Positions 33,825 through 41,847 of a stretch of 64,000 bases of DNA are shown here, one piece after another. The notes under the pieces were generated by a model. That model searched no databases, was not told the origin of the DNA, and was given only the letters and a program-made list of their open reading frames with translations. The position numbers and the translations under genes were made by a program. Numbering within the stretch: position 1 is the first letter of the stretch; the number at the start of each line of letters is the position of its first letter. The stretch is from JAGDMJ01 sp963809695 (GTDB taxonomy: Bacteria > Bacteroidota > Ignavibacteria > UBA10030 > UBA6906), in assembly GCA_963809695.1 (NCBI GenBank), contig CAWEKI010000010.1:434001-498000 (forward strand), written 5' to 3'.

Positions 33825-35069
33825 TTAGACGATTTCGTGATATCCCTGTTCGCCATGCTCGACGAAGTCGAGACCTTCGTGCTGCTGCTCATCATCGCTT
33901 CGAATGCCGATCGCGAGGTCGATCGCCTTGAGCAGGACGAAGGTGACGCCCCCTGCGAATGTCGCGGTTGAGACCACAGCGATGCACTGGACAACAAATT
34001 GGTGGGGATTGCCATAGAACAATCCATTGCCGCCCGCAGCGTTCACCGCCGTGGTCGCCAGCAGGCCCGTCATGAGCGCGCCGAAGATGCCTCCCACGCC
34101 GTGGACGGAGAATGCGTCGAGGGTATCGTCCAGGTGCCAGCGGATTCTCTGATTCAACGCCCAGTAACAGACCCCCGAAACGCCAAGCCCGATGACAACA
34201 GCCCCCATCGGTGTGACAAAACCGCAGGCCGGCGTGATCGCAACCAGTCCCGCGACGGCGCCGGTGATCGCTCCCACCGCCGTGGGTTTTCCTTTGAGCA
34301 CGGTGTCCAGAATCATCCACCCGAGCATGCCAGCGCCGGCGGCCGTATTTGTTGCCACGAAGGCCACTGTTGCCAGCGCCCCCGAGGCGATGGCACTTCC
34401 TGCATTGAACCCGAACCACCCGAACCAGAGCATGCCCCCTCCCAACAGCGCCAGTGTCACGTTGTGTGGAGGAGACGAGCGGTGCGGAAAGTCGTTCCGC
34501 GGACCGAGCATCACGGATGCGACGAGGGCTGAGACACCGGCGTTGATGTGTACCACCGTTCCGCCTGCAAAGTCGAGCGCCCCGAGATTTTTCAGCCACC
34601 CACCGGTCCCCCAGACCCAGTGGGCAACAAGGTCGTAGGAACACGTGGACCAGAGAAGAATGAACAGGGCATACGCCTTGAATTTCATCCGCTCAACGAT
34701 CGCGCCGGAAATCAGCGCGGGCGTGATGATGGCAAACATCGCCTGATAGATCATGAAGAGCTGATGCGGAATGGTCGGTCCATAGTCCGGGTTCGGTACG
34801 AGCCCCACGCCCTCCAGGCCAAGCCACTCCAGCCCGCCGAAAAAAAAGCCGAAGGCGCCATGGTTCGGGCTAAAAGCGATGCTGTAGCCGGCAAGCACCC
34901 ACTGGACTGCCACGATGCCCATCGCGACGAAGCTCATCATCATGGTGTTCACGACGTTTTTGCTTCGTACCAGGCCGCCGTAAAAGAAGGCCAGCCCGGG
35001 GGTCATGAAAAGCACGAGGGCCGCGCACAAGAGCATGAACGCCGTATCACCCGTGTTAATCTGCGTCAT
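33825..35069 (-). CDS. amt: Ammonium transporter
   Basis: A 414-residue Amt/MEP/Rh channel with eleven predicted helices that conducts ammonium across the inner membrane. The twin pore histidines lie in GGTVVHINAG and SVHGVGG, and the recruitment-site Asp in TCSYDLVAHWVWG. The C-terminal tail contains IGIRSDDEQQHEGLDFVEHGE, the conserved cytoplasmic segment that PII proteins contact in other bacteria. No glnK/glnB gene is adjacent. Its ATG overlaps the stop of the upstream lrp gene by 4 bp. Confidence 0.95.
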   Translation of the reverse strand: MTQINTGDTAFMLLCAALVLFMTPGLAFFYGGLVRSKNVVNTMMMSFVAMGIVAVQWVLAGYSIAFSPNHGAFGFFFGGLEWLGLEGVGLVPNPDYGPTIPHQLFMIYQAMFAIITPALISGAIVERMKFKAYALFILLWSTCSYDLVAHWVWGTGGWLKNLGALDFAGGTVVHINAGVSALVASVMLGPRNDFPHRSSPPHNVTLALLGGGMLWFGWFGFNAGSAIASGALATVAFVATNTAAGAGMLGWMILDTVLKGKPTAVGAITGAVAGLVAITPACGFVTPMGAVVIGLGVSGVCYWALNQRIRWHLDDTLDAFSVHGVGGIFGALMTGLLATTAVNAAGGNGLFYGNPHQFVVQCIAVVSTATFAGGVTFVLLKAIDLAIGIRSDDEQQHEGLDFVEHGEQGYHEIV

Positions 35070-35548
35070 TTGCTGGCCTCCACTTTGATTCTCATGCTTT
35101 CTTTGGAGGTGGAGAGGACAAGATTAGTGCGCGTGCTCAACACCCCTGGCCAGGCCTGTATCTTTGCCAGCAAGCGTTCAAGCGACGTCGTGTTTGCCGT
35201 CCGGACCTTCAGGAGATGGCTCCCTTCTCCGGTGATCGCATGGCACTCAAGGATGTCGTCCAGGGCAGCCGCGTGGTCCACGAGCTGACCGTAATGCTTG
35301 GACGAATCGCTGGTCACAAAGATAAACGCCGTGATATCTCTGCCCAGCTTCTTCGCATCCACCGTGGCAAAGTACCCGGTAATGGTCCCGTTGTCCTCCA
35401 GCTTGCGCAGGCGTTCGCTGACGGAAGGGAGCGAGAGCCCCACTTTCTCGGCAAGGTCATTTCTCCTGGTTCGACCGTTCCGTTGAAGGATCTCCAGGAT
35501 CTTTGCGTCGATCTCGTCCAGCGCCGCGGTTTCGTGAGAAGCGGTCAT
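35066..35548 (-). CDS. Lrp/AsnC-family transcriptional regulator
   Basis: A 160-residue regulator with an N-terminal winged helix-turn-helix (LDEIDAKILEILQRNGRTRRNDLAEKVGLSLPSVSERLRKL) and a C-terminal RAM/AsnC ligand-binding domain (about 75-150, with the GEGSHLLKVRT strand). Lrp proteins bind amino acids and form octamers. It is first in the operon and translationally coupled to amt and glnA, so it probably senses an amino acid such as glutamine and controls ammonium uptake and assimilation. An AT-rich dyad lies between its promoter and start codon. Confidence 0.9.
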   Translation of the reverse strand: MTASHETAALDEIDAKILEILQRNGRTRRNDLAEKVGLSLPSVSERLRKLEDNGTITGYFATVDAKKLGRDITAFIFVTSDSSKHYGQLVDHAAALDDILECHAITGEGSHLLKVRTANTTSLERLLAKIQAWPGVLSTRTNLVLSTSKESMRIKVEASK

Positions 35549-35560
35549 GTTTGCGTGGCA

Positions 35561-35575
35561 CCTTAATTAATAAGG
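35561..35575. promoter_or_regulatory. AT-rich dyad, candidate Lrp operator
   Basis: CCTTAATTAATAAGG has 5-bp arms (CCTTA/TAAGG) around an AT-rich centre. It sits between the predicted transcription start (about 35589) and the lrp start codon at 35548. AT-rich dyads of about 15 bp are typical of Lrp/AsnC sites, so this may mediate autorepression. A second TTAATT lies at 35585-35590. Confidence 0.4.
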
Positions 35576-35595
35576 ACAAACACGTTAATTGCCTT

Positions 35596-35626
35596 CAAAG
35601 GTAAGGCATTGGACCCGCTTTGTCAA
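35596..35626 (-). promoter_or_regulatory. Putative promoter of lrp-amt-glnA
   Basis: On the minus strand TTGACA (35626-35621), 17 bases, then TACCTTTG (35603-35596), an exact TAnnTTTG with a consensus -35. This is the best promoter match in the window. The leader to the lrp ATG is about 41 bases. Confidence 0.7.
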
Positions 35627-35659
35627 GAAAAAAGTGAGAAATCTTTCACAGGCAGGTGA

Positions 35660-36328
35660 TCAAATGGTCCGGGAGCGCAAGGCATGCTCGCGAAGTGAGC
35701 GAATGGCCCCGGGAATGTCCGGTGCGCCGAAGACGTAGGTTCCGGCCACCAGAACCGTGGCGCCGGCCTCCACGACGGCCCCGGCAGTAACGTCATCGAT
35801 CCCGCCGTCCACTTCCAGCATCACCTCCGGCTTGACCTCCCGGATCATGGCGGACGCCTCACGCAGCTTCTGCAGGGAGTGCGGAATGAAGGACTGCCCG
35901 CCGAACCCGGGGTTCACCGACATGATCAGGACCAGGTCGACGTCCCTGATGATATCGGACAACAACATGACCGGCGTCGCAGGATTGATGCAGACTCCCG
36001 CCCTGGCCCCGAGATTGTGGATCTGTTGCACCGTGCGGTGCAGGTGCGGGCAGGCCTCATAGTGGACCGTCATGATGTCTGCCCCGGCCTTCCGGAAGTC
36101 TTCGAGGGAGTCGTCCGCACCCTGGATCATGAGATGCGTGTCGAATGGGAGGTTGGTGAGACGGCGAAGCGAGGAGATCAACGGAGGGCCGAACGTGATG
36201 TTCGGGACGAAATGACCGTCCATGACATCGAGGTGCAAGAAGTCGGCACCTCCCTTTTCCGCCAGCGCGATCTGGCCTTTGAGGTCCGAGAAATCCGATG
36301 CGAGGAGCGACGGGGCGATGCGTACCAT
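35660..36328 (-). CDS. rpe: Ribulose-phosphate 3-epimerase
   Basis: A 222-residue TIM-barrel enzyme of the pentose phosphate pathway that interconverts ribulose 5-phosphate and xylulose 5-phosphate. Motifs: PSLLASDFSDL, HLDVMDGHFVPNITFGP with metal-binding His and Asp, MSVNPGFGGQ and EVDGGI. ATG 36328 begins two bases after the stop of the PASTA-protein gene; an in-frame TTG two codons earlier is less likely. It is co-transcribed with the PASTA gene. Confidence 0.95.
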   Translation of the reverse strand: MVRIAPSLLASDFSDLKGQIALAEKGGADFLHLDVMDGHFVPNITFGPPLISSLRRLTNLPFDTHLMIQGADDSLEDFRKAGADIMTVHYEACPHLHRTVQQIHNLGARAGVCINPATPVMLLSDIIRDVDLVLIMSVNPGFGGQSFIPHSLQKLREASAMIREVKPEVMLEVDGGIDDVTAGAVVEAGATVLVAGTYVFGAPDIPGAIRSLREHALRSRTI

Positions 36329-36330
36329 GG

Positions 36331-37128
36331 TCAATGTGGATGCTTGGGAGCCTGAATTTCTTCAGCGGGCTTTCCCGCCTTGACAATAAACAGATCCACC
36401 GCCTGTCCTTCGTTCACCATTTCACCAGACCGGGGGAATTGATCGACCACCGTGTTCGGGAGCAGGTCGAAACTTGGCTGAAAGGAAATATTCCCGACCT
36501 TCAGGCGGGCACTCAAGAGCAGTTTTTCCGCCTCTGTGGTAGACTTTCCCACCAGCTGCGGTACCTGGATCTGATGCATTTCCTGGCCGCGACTGACGGT
36601 AATGTTGACGACGGTGCCCCGGCTCACCCGGGACTCCGCAGCGATCGATTGCTCGATGATCGTGTTCTCCGGGAAGTTGCCGGAGGTGGCATAGTTGATC
36701 CCTCCCAGCTTCAACCCATAGCGCTCGAGCGCGAACTTGGCGTCCCGTGTCGACCTTCCCCGCAGCGACGGCACCAGGACCTGGGCCTCTCCCCCGCTGA
36801 TAGTCAGATACACCCGCCGCCCATGCTTTACGACAGCTCCCGCCTGCGGGTTCTGGTTGATCACTGTACCCGACGGATGGTCGGGATCCGGCCTCGTTTC
36901 AGCCTGAATCGTCTGCAATCCGCTCCCATCAATCATCGCGCGCGCGGTATCGAACGGCACACCCGTGACATCCGGCACCGTAAGCGTCCCTCCATGCCGC
37001 ACGTACGCAGGCAGCAGAATGTAGTTCATCAGGACGAAGAGGCCGATGATGCCGCCAACCACCGTGAGGAATCTTTTTCCCTTGAGGATTCGTAGAACCC
37101 GCTGGAGGTATGGTCTGAAATCAGGCAT
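36331..37128 (-). CDS. Membrane-anchored protein with three PASTA domains
   Basis: A 265-residue protein with a short basic N-terminus, one membrane helix (about 20-42) and three extracytoplasmic PASTA domains. These start near TVPDVTG, LVPSLRG and QVPQLVG and each end with a typical TISGG- or TVSRG-like strand. PASTA domains bind peptidoglycan stems or muropeptides. No kinase or transpeptidase domain is attached, so the protein may be a wall-binding scaffold or a partner for a separate enzyme. The ATG at 37128 sits only 4 bases after a predicted -10 element. Confidence 0.85.
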   Translation of the reverse strand: MPDFRPYLQRVLRILKGKRFLTVVGGIIGLFVLMNYILLPAYVRHGGTLTVPDVTGVPFDTARAMIDGSGLQTIQAETRPDPDHPSGTVINQNPQAGAVVKHGRRVYLTISGGEAQVLVPSLRGRSTRDAKFALERYGLKLGGINYATSGNFPENTIIEQSIAAESRVSRGTVVNITVSRGQEMHQIQVPQLVGKSTTEAEKLLLSARLKVGNISFQPSFDLLPNTVVDQFPRSGEMVNEGQAVDLFIVKAGKPAEEIQAPKHPH

Positions 37129-37132
37129 GCGA

Positions 37133-37164
37133 CAAATATACAGAAACGACCAATGAGAATCCAA
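37133..37164 (-). promoter_or_regulatory. Putative promoter of the PASTA-rpe operon
   Basis: On the minus strand TTGGAT (37164-37159), 18 bases, then TATATTTG (37140-37133), an exact TAnnTTTG. The ATG at 37128 follows after four bases, so the transcript is predicted to be leaderless. Confidence 0.5.
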
Positions 37165-37294
37165 TTCCGAAGCAACTCGGGTTTCCTCTCAAGTGTTTAC
37201 AGGAAAAGCCACAAACGCTGGTTGTTCCTGTGCGCCCGCGTGCTTGCAGGGAAGACCGATTATTCCGATATTGCTCCACCACTCTGAATCGGCA

Positions 37295-38200
37295 ATGCAA
37301 AATCTCGAACGAGGCATCCTCCAAACGCTCCTGTACTACGATATCTGGCAGTACCCGCTGACTGCACAGGAACTCTACGCCTTTCTGCCAGGCACAAAAC
37401 TCTCGTTCCCGGACTTCTGCGCGTATCTGGCGTCTCACGGCCCCGGACCGGCAGTCGGAGAGAATGAGGGGTTCTTCTTCATCAGCTCGAGAACAAGCAC
37501 TGTCGTGCAGGAGCGGAAGGAGCGGCAGCACCATGCCGAGAGAATGTGGAGGATGGCACAGCTGTCGACGCACATCATCAAGCGCTTTCCCTTCGTCCGG
37601 GGTGTGTTCGTGTCAGGAGACCTTTCGAAGAATGCCACGATCCCGAGCAGCGACATCGACTTTTTCATCCTGACGGCACCCGGGAGGCTGTGGATCGCCC
37701 GCGCCCTCCTGGTCCTGTTCAAGAAAACGTTTCTTCTCAACAAGAAGAAGTTCTTCTGCCTGAATTTCTTCGTCACTACAGACCATCTTCAGCTTGAACA
37801 ACAAGACATTTATCTGGCAACGGAGATCGGACATTTGAAACCCCTCTACGGCTCCATGCTCTTCAACGACTACATGGCAGCCAATGCGTGGATCGAGGAC
37901 TTCTTCCCGAATTTCGACCTGAGCCTTCTTCCTCAGGTCATCCTGAACGACCGGCGAAGCATCCTTCAGCGCATGCTGGAAGCCCCCTTTGTCCTTCTTC
38001 CGGCCGATGCACTGGACGACTACCTTCTGCACGCAATGAGGCGCGTCTGGCGCAGGCGCTATCCGCAGCTTGACGAGGAGACCCGAGAGCGCATTTTCCA
38101 CTCAACACGGCAGGAGTCCTGTGCCTACGGCGGAGATTTTCAGGAGAAAATCCTCTCTCTCTACGAGAAGAAACTGAAGGAACACGGAGTAGCAGATTGA
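37295..38200 (+). CDS. Nucleotidyltransferase-fold protein, function unknown
   Basis: A 301-residue protein. The N-terminus (ILQTLLYYDIWQYPLTAQELYAF) looks like a winged-helix module. The centre carries a minimal nucleotidyltransferase motif: SGDLS, then SSDIDFF with the Asp-x-Asp metal pair; the usual Gly-Ser is Gly-Asp here, which may affect activity. The C-terminal half is helical with many aromatic residues. Related proteins often sit in glycan clusters, but their substrates are unknown. ATG 37295 gives a sensible start; an upstream in-frame ATG would add 34 Cys/Pro-rich residues. It heads a tightly packed six-gene run, and its stop overlaps the next ATG by one base. Confidence 0.72.
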   Translation: MQNLERGILQTLLYYDIWQYPLTAQELYAFLPGTKLSFPDFCAYLASHGPGPAVGENEGFFFISSRTSTVVQERKERQHHAERMWRMAQLSTHIIKRFPFVRGVFVSGDLSKNATIPSSDIDFFILTAPGRLWIARALLVLFKKTFLLNKKKFFCLNFFVTTDHLQLEQQDIYLATEIGHLKPLYGSMLFNDYMAANAWIEDFFPNFDLSLLPQVILNDRRSILQRMLEAPFVLLPADALDDYLLHAMRRVWRRRYPQLDEETRERIFHSTRQESCAYGGDFQEKILSLYEKKLKEHGVAD

Positions 38201-39660
38201 TGGTTGACGTCCTCTTCACCCATTCATATTTTCTCCGCTTCGACACGAAAGAATTCAGGGCCATGATGCCCTATCCTCCCCTCGGAACACTCTACGCAGC
38301 CGCCTTCGTGCGCGAGCAAGGCTACACTGTTGCCCTGTTCGACAGCATGCTGGCCCGGGGAGAAGATGAGCTCCTCGACGCCATCGCCAGGCATCACCCG
38401 AGCGTGCTCGTCATATACGACGATGACTTCAATTACCTCACCAAGATGTGTCTCACGAGGATGCGAGAAGCGGCTTTCTCGATGTCCGAGATGGGAAAAC
38501 GATCCGGATGTCAGGTGATCATTCACGGCTCCGACGCAACGGATCACCTCGAAGAGTATTTCTCGCATTCCGCAGACTTTGTCATTTGCGGTGAGGGCGA
38601 GCGCACGCTCGGAGAACTGTTGGACCACCTGCTCCGGGGCAAAGGAATACCGGAAGACATCCGCGGCCTCGCATTTCACACAGGCCAGGGGATCAGCCGC
38701 ACGCCACAACGAGACGTCATACGCACCCTGGATGTCTTGCCGATGCCTGCTCGAGAGCTCGTAGACGTCGACCAATATCGCCGGGCGTGGGAGAAGCGGC
38801 ACGGGTACTTCTCCGTGAACATGGTGACCACCCGCGGTTGTCCTTTCCACTGCAACTGGTGTGCGAAGCCTCTCTATGGACAAGTCTACAACTCCCGCAG
38901 CCCGGGGAATGTGGTGGATGAGATGATCCTGCTGCGCGACACCATTCATCCCGATCACGTCTGGTTCTGTGATGATATCTTTGGCCTGAAGCCCGGCTGG
39001 GTCTCCGCCTTCCGCGCGGAAATCACGCGGCGCAATGCTCGCATCCCCTTCAAGTGCCTGGCCCGCGTTGACCTGCTTCTAAAGGATACGGTGATTGCCG
39101 ATCTGCGAGCCGCCGGGTGCGTATCAGTCTGGGTCGGTGCCGAGTCCGGCTCGCAGAAGATCCTGGATGCGATGGAGAAAGGCACAACCGTAGAACAGAT
39201 ACGCAATGCATGCCAGCAACTCAAACAGGCGGGCATCGCGGTCGGGTTCTTTCTTCAATTCGGTTATCCGGGTGAGACCCAGGAGGATATCGCGCTGACG
39301 CTTAAGATGCTTCGCGACTGCAAGCCGGACGATATTGGCATCTCCGTTTCGTATCCGCTTCCCGGCACAAAGTTCTACGACACGGTGCGCGCACAGCTCG
39401 GCGAAAAGCACAACTGGGTGGACAGCGAGGATCTGGCTATGATGTTTCGCGGGACCTTCAGCCCTGACTATTACCGGATCCTGCACAAAGTCACACACAA
39501 GCGCTTCCGGATCTGGCAAGGGGTGGATATGCTCAAAGGCTGGATTCTGCACCCGTGGGATGTGAATCCCCGAAAGGTCCGCCGCATCGCTGCTACAGTG
39601 TACCATGCTCTCACACTCCCCGTTGTCGAGCGCCGGCTCCAGATGCTGGCAGAACGGTAG
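38200..39660 (+). CDS. B12-binding domain radical SAM protein (tandem copy 1)
   Basis: A 486-residue enzyme with an N-terminal cobalamin-binding-like Rossmann domain (1-150, ending near DFVICGEGERTLGELL) and a radical SAM barrel (about 200-400). The [4Fe-4S] cysteines are C214, C218 and C221 in RGCPFHCNWC. The E-S-G-S motif (GAESGSQKILDAM) is present, and a C-terminal helical tail follows. It lacks the DxHxxG B12 motif, as many class B enzymes do. Such enzymes methylate or rearrange unactivated carbons. It is clearly paralogous to the next gene. The reaction is unknown. Confidence 0.88.
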   Translation: MVDVLFTHSYFLRFDTKEFRAMMPYPPLGTLYAAAFVREQGYTVALFDSMLARGEDELLDAIARHHPSVLVIYDDDFNYLTKMCLTRMREAAFSMSEMGKRSGCQVIIHGSDATDHLEEYFSHSADFVICGEGERTLGELLDHLLRGKGIPEDIRGLAFHTGQGISRTPQRDVIRTLDVLPMPARELVDVDQYRRAWEKRHGYFSVNMVTTRGCPFHCNWCAKPLYGQVYNSRSPGNVVDEMILLRDTIHPDHVWFCDDIFGLKPGWVSAFRAEITRRNARIPFKCLARVDLLLKDTVIADLRAAGCVSVWVGAESGSQKILDAMEKGTTVEQIRNACQQLKQAGIAVGFFLQFGYPGETQEDIALTLKMLRDCKPDDIGISVSYPLPGTKFYDTVRAQLGEKHNWVDSEDLAMMFRGTFSPDYYRILHKVTHKRFRIWQGVDMLKGWILHPWDVNPRKVRRIAATVYHALTLPVVERRLQMLAER

Positions 39661-39667
39661 TTTCCCT

Positions 39668-41047
39668 ATGGACATTTTGCTCACGCATGGCTATTTCCTC
39701 GGCGACGATCCGGCAGAGCAACGGATCATGAAGCCTTATGTCCCGCTCGGGATCCTCTCGATCGCGGCGTATCTCGATGCACGGGGCTTTCGCACCCAGG
39801 TGTTCGATTCGACATTCTCTACGTTCCCTGCGTTTGAAGCGGAACTGGCCCGCGCGCAATCCTCCGTGGTGGGCATCTACGTCAACATGATGACGAAATT
39901 CGCCGCTGTACGCATGATTGCATGCGCAAAGCGGCACGGAGCCACAGTCATCGTTGGCGGGCCTGAGCCGGCGTTCTATGCCGAGGAGTTCCTCCGCAAC
40001 GGGGCAGACATCGTGGTCATCGGCGAGGCCGAAATCACCCTGTCCGAGCTGCTTCCGGCCATCGCCCGGGGGCACGAAGCACTCAGGCAAGTCTCCGGCA
40101 TAGCGTTCCTTGATCAGGACGGGAATCTGGTGCGGACGCCACCGCGCGCAATGCTGCAGGATATTGACATCCTCCCCGCCCCGGACAGGAGCAAGGTGTC
40201 TTTGGCCCCGTATCTTTCCGCCTGGCGCGCCCGGCATGGTTTTGCTTCTCTTTCAATGATCACCATGCGAGGCTGCCCTTATACATGCACCTGGTGCAGC
40301 CACGGCGTGTACGGCGAATCATATCGCCGACGTTCACCCCGCCTTGTTGCCGACGAGATTGAGTGGCTTCTGGCGTCATACCATCCTGACGCATTCTGGT
40401 TTGCCGACGATGTGTTCACGATCAGCCATCGATGGCTCTTTGGGCTGGAAGATGAGCTGCGGCGCCGGAGGCTTTCCATAAACTACGAGTGCATTACCCG
40501 GGCCGACCGCATGAACGAGGATGTTGTGCGGTCGCTCGCTTCCACGGGCTGCCGTCGCCTGTGGATTGGCAGCGAATCCGGCTCCCAGCGGATCCTTGAT
40601 GCCATGTCGCGCCGCGTCCGGGTCGAGCAGGTACAGGCCATGACGCACCTCGCTAGGCGCCACGGCATCGAGGTAGGCATGTTCATAATGCTCGGGTATA
40701 CGGGTGAGACCCGCAAGGATATCGAGGCAACAATTCGGCATGTACGGGCATCCCGGCCTGACATTGTCCTCACCACGGTCGCCTACCCGATCAAAGGCAC
40801 GAAGTTCTACGAGGAGAATCGCGATTCACTCCTCCTACCTTCTCTCCCGTTCGGCGAGTGGAACGACCGGATGATCGAGATCACCGGCCGCTGCTCCCGA
40901 CGGTTCTACTGGTTTGCCAACCGCAGGATCGTCAACGAAGCGAACCTCTCCCGGATGATGAACGACGACGGGAAGAGATGGACATCTATTGCCGGCATCT
41001 TCCTCAAGACGAAGGCCGCACAGCTAGGCATGTTGCTCACCCGATGA
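39668..41047 (+). CDS. B12-binding domain radical SAM protein (tandem copy 2)
   Basis: A 459-residue paralogue of the preceding gene with the same layout. The opening MDILLTHGYFLGDDPAE parallels MVDVLFTHSYFLRFDTK of copy 1. The radical SAM cysteines are C203, C207 and C210 in RGCPYTCTWC, followed by GSESGSQRILDAM and the YTGETRKDI block. ATG 39668 is seven bases after the upstream stop. The 3' end overlaps the methyltransferase start by 4 bp (ATGA). Two diverged copies side by side suggest consecutive modifications of one substrate, or different positions on it. Confidence 0.88.
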   Translation: MDILLTHGYFLGDDPAEQRIMKPYVPLGILSIAAYLDARGFRTQVFDSTFSTFPAFEAELARAQSSVVGIYVNMMTKFAAVRMIACAKRHGATVIVGGPEPAFYAEEFLRNGADIVVIGEAEITLSELLPAIARGHEALRQVSGIAFLDQDGNLVRTPPRAMLQDIDILPAPDRSKVSLAPYLSAWRARHGFASLSMITMRGCPYTCTWCSHGVYGESYRRRSPRLVADEIEWLLASYHPDAFWFADDVFTISHRWLFGLEDELRRRRLSINYECITRADRMNEDVVRSLASTGCRRLWIGSESGSQRILDAMSRRVRVEQVQAMTHLARRHGIEVGMFIMLGYTGETRKDIEATIRHVRASRPDIVLTTVAYPIKGTKFYEENRDSLLLPSLPFGEWNDRMIEITGRCSRRFYWFANRRIVNEANLSRMMNDDGKRWTSIAGIFLKTKAAQLGMLLTR

Positions 41048-41847
41048 AGCCCGCGCCACCAGATACTGACCCTTTCTCGGAGGTCGCGAACGGCTACGAT
41101 GTGTCGTTCACGCGTCTCCCGTCCGTCGGCCTCCTCAGGGAGAGGATCCATGATCTGACCCAGCGCTTCTTCCCTCCCGCCGGCACCGTCCTGGATCTTG
41201 CGTGCGGCACCGGCGAAGACGCGGTCCTGCTCGCCGAACGTGGGTTTCAGGTTGTCGGTATGGACCGCTCCTACGGGATGCTCGACGAGGCGGCCGCAAA
41301 ATCATGCTCCGTGGTACCCCGCCCGCTGTTCGTGCAAATGGATGCATCGTCTCTCGCTGCGTTCCGGGATTCGGCATTTGATGCCATGCTCTCAAACTTC
41401 GGGGGACTGAGCTGCATCCCCGACCTGCGGGCGACTCTTCGGGAGTGTCATCGCCTGCTCCGGCCCGGCGGAACGGCGGTTCTCTGCCTGCTCGGAGCCC
41501 ATTCGCTCTGGGAGGGTACCGCGTTCGCGGTGCGGGGAGCCTGGAGGGGTGCTTTGCGCCGGCGCACCGGAGCTCCGGTGCCAGTTCGAGTCGGAACTGG
41601 GACCGTCGATACATGGTACCATTCCATTCGCTCCCTTCGTCGCAGCGCTGGAGATCTGTTCGAGGTTGTCACAATTGCAGGCCTTAATGTTGTCGCTCCG
41701 CCACCGTCCTCGCGGTCGTTCGTGCAGCGGTATCCAAAACTCACCGGACTGCTCTTCTCCCTGGACCGCCGTGTTCAATCGCTCCCGCTTGTTCGAGCGC
41801 TGGGAGACCACACGGTGCTCGTGCTTCGACGGAGATCACTCCCGTGA
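41044..41847 (+). CDS. Class I SAM-dependent methyltransferase
   Basis: A 267-residue soluble Rossmann-fold methyltransferase. Motif I is VLDLACGTGEDAVLLAERG, with the acidic motif II in VVGMDRSYGML and a motif IV-like FDAMLSNFGGLSCI. The C-terminal third is variable and basic. It is of the Methyltransf_11/25 type. The acceptor is unknown; context suggests the product of the neighbouring glycosyltransferases or radical SAM enzymes. Both ends overlap neighbours by 4 bp (ATGA and GTGA). Confidence 0.87.
   Translation: MKPAPPDTDPFSEVANGYDVSFTRLPSVGLLRERIHDLTQRFFPPAGTVLDLACGTGEDAVLLAERGFQVVGMDRSYGMLDEAAAKSCSVVPRPLFVQMDASSLAAFRDSAFDAMLSNFGGLSCIPDLRATLRECHRLLRPGGTAVLCLLGAHSLWEGTAFAVRGAWRGALRRRTGAPVPVRVGTGTVDTWYHSIRSLRRSAGDLFEVVTIAGLNVVAPPPSSRSFVQRYPKLTGLLFSLDRRVQSLPLVRALGDHTVLVLRRRSLP

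Noticed and set aside
35660..37128. PASTA protein as part of a Ser/Thr kinase
   Set aside because: The N-terminus has only about twenty residues before the membrane helix, and no kinase domain or adjacent kinase gene exists.
41575..41600. A GGTTCGA-like tRNA arm
   Set aside because: It falls inside the methyltransferase coding sequence and no acceptor or anticodon stem can be drawn around it.
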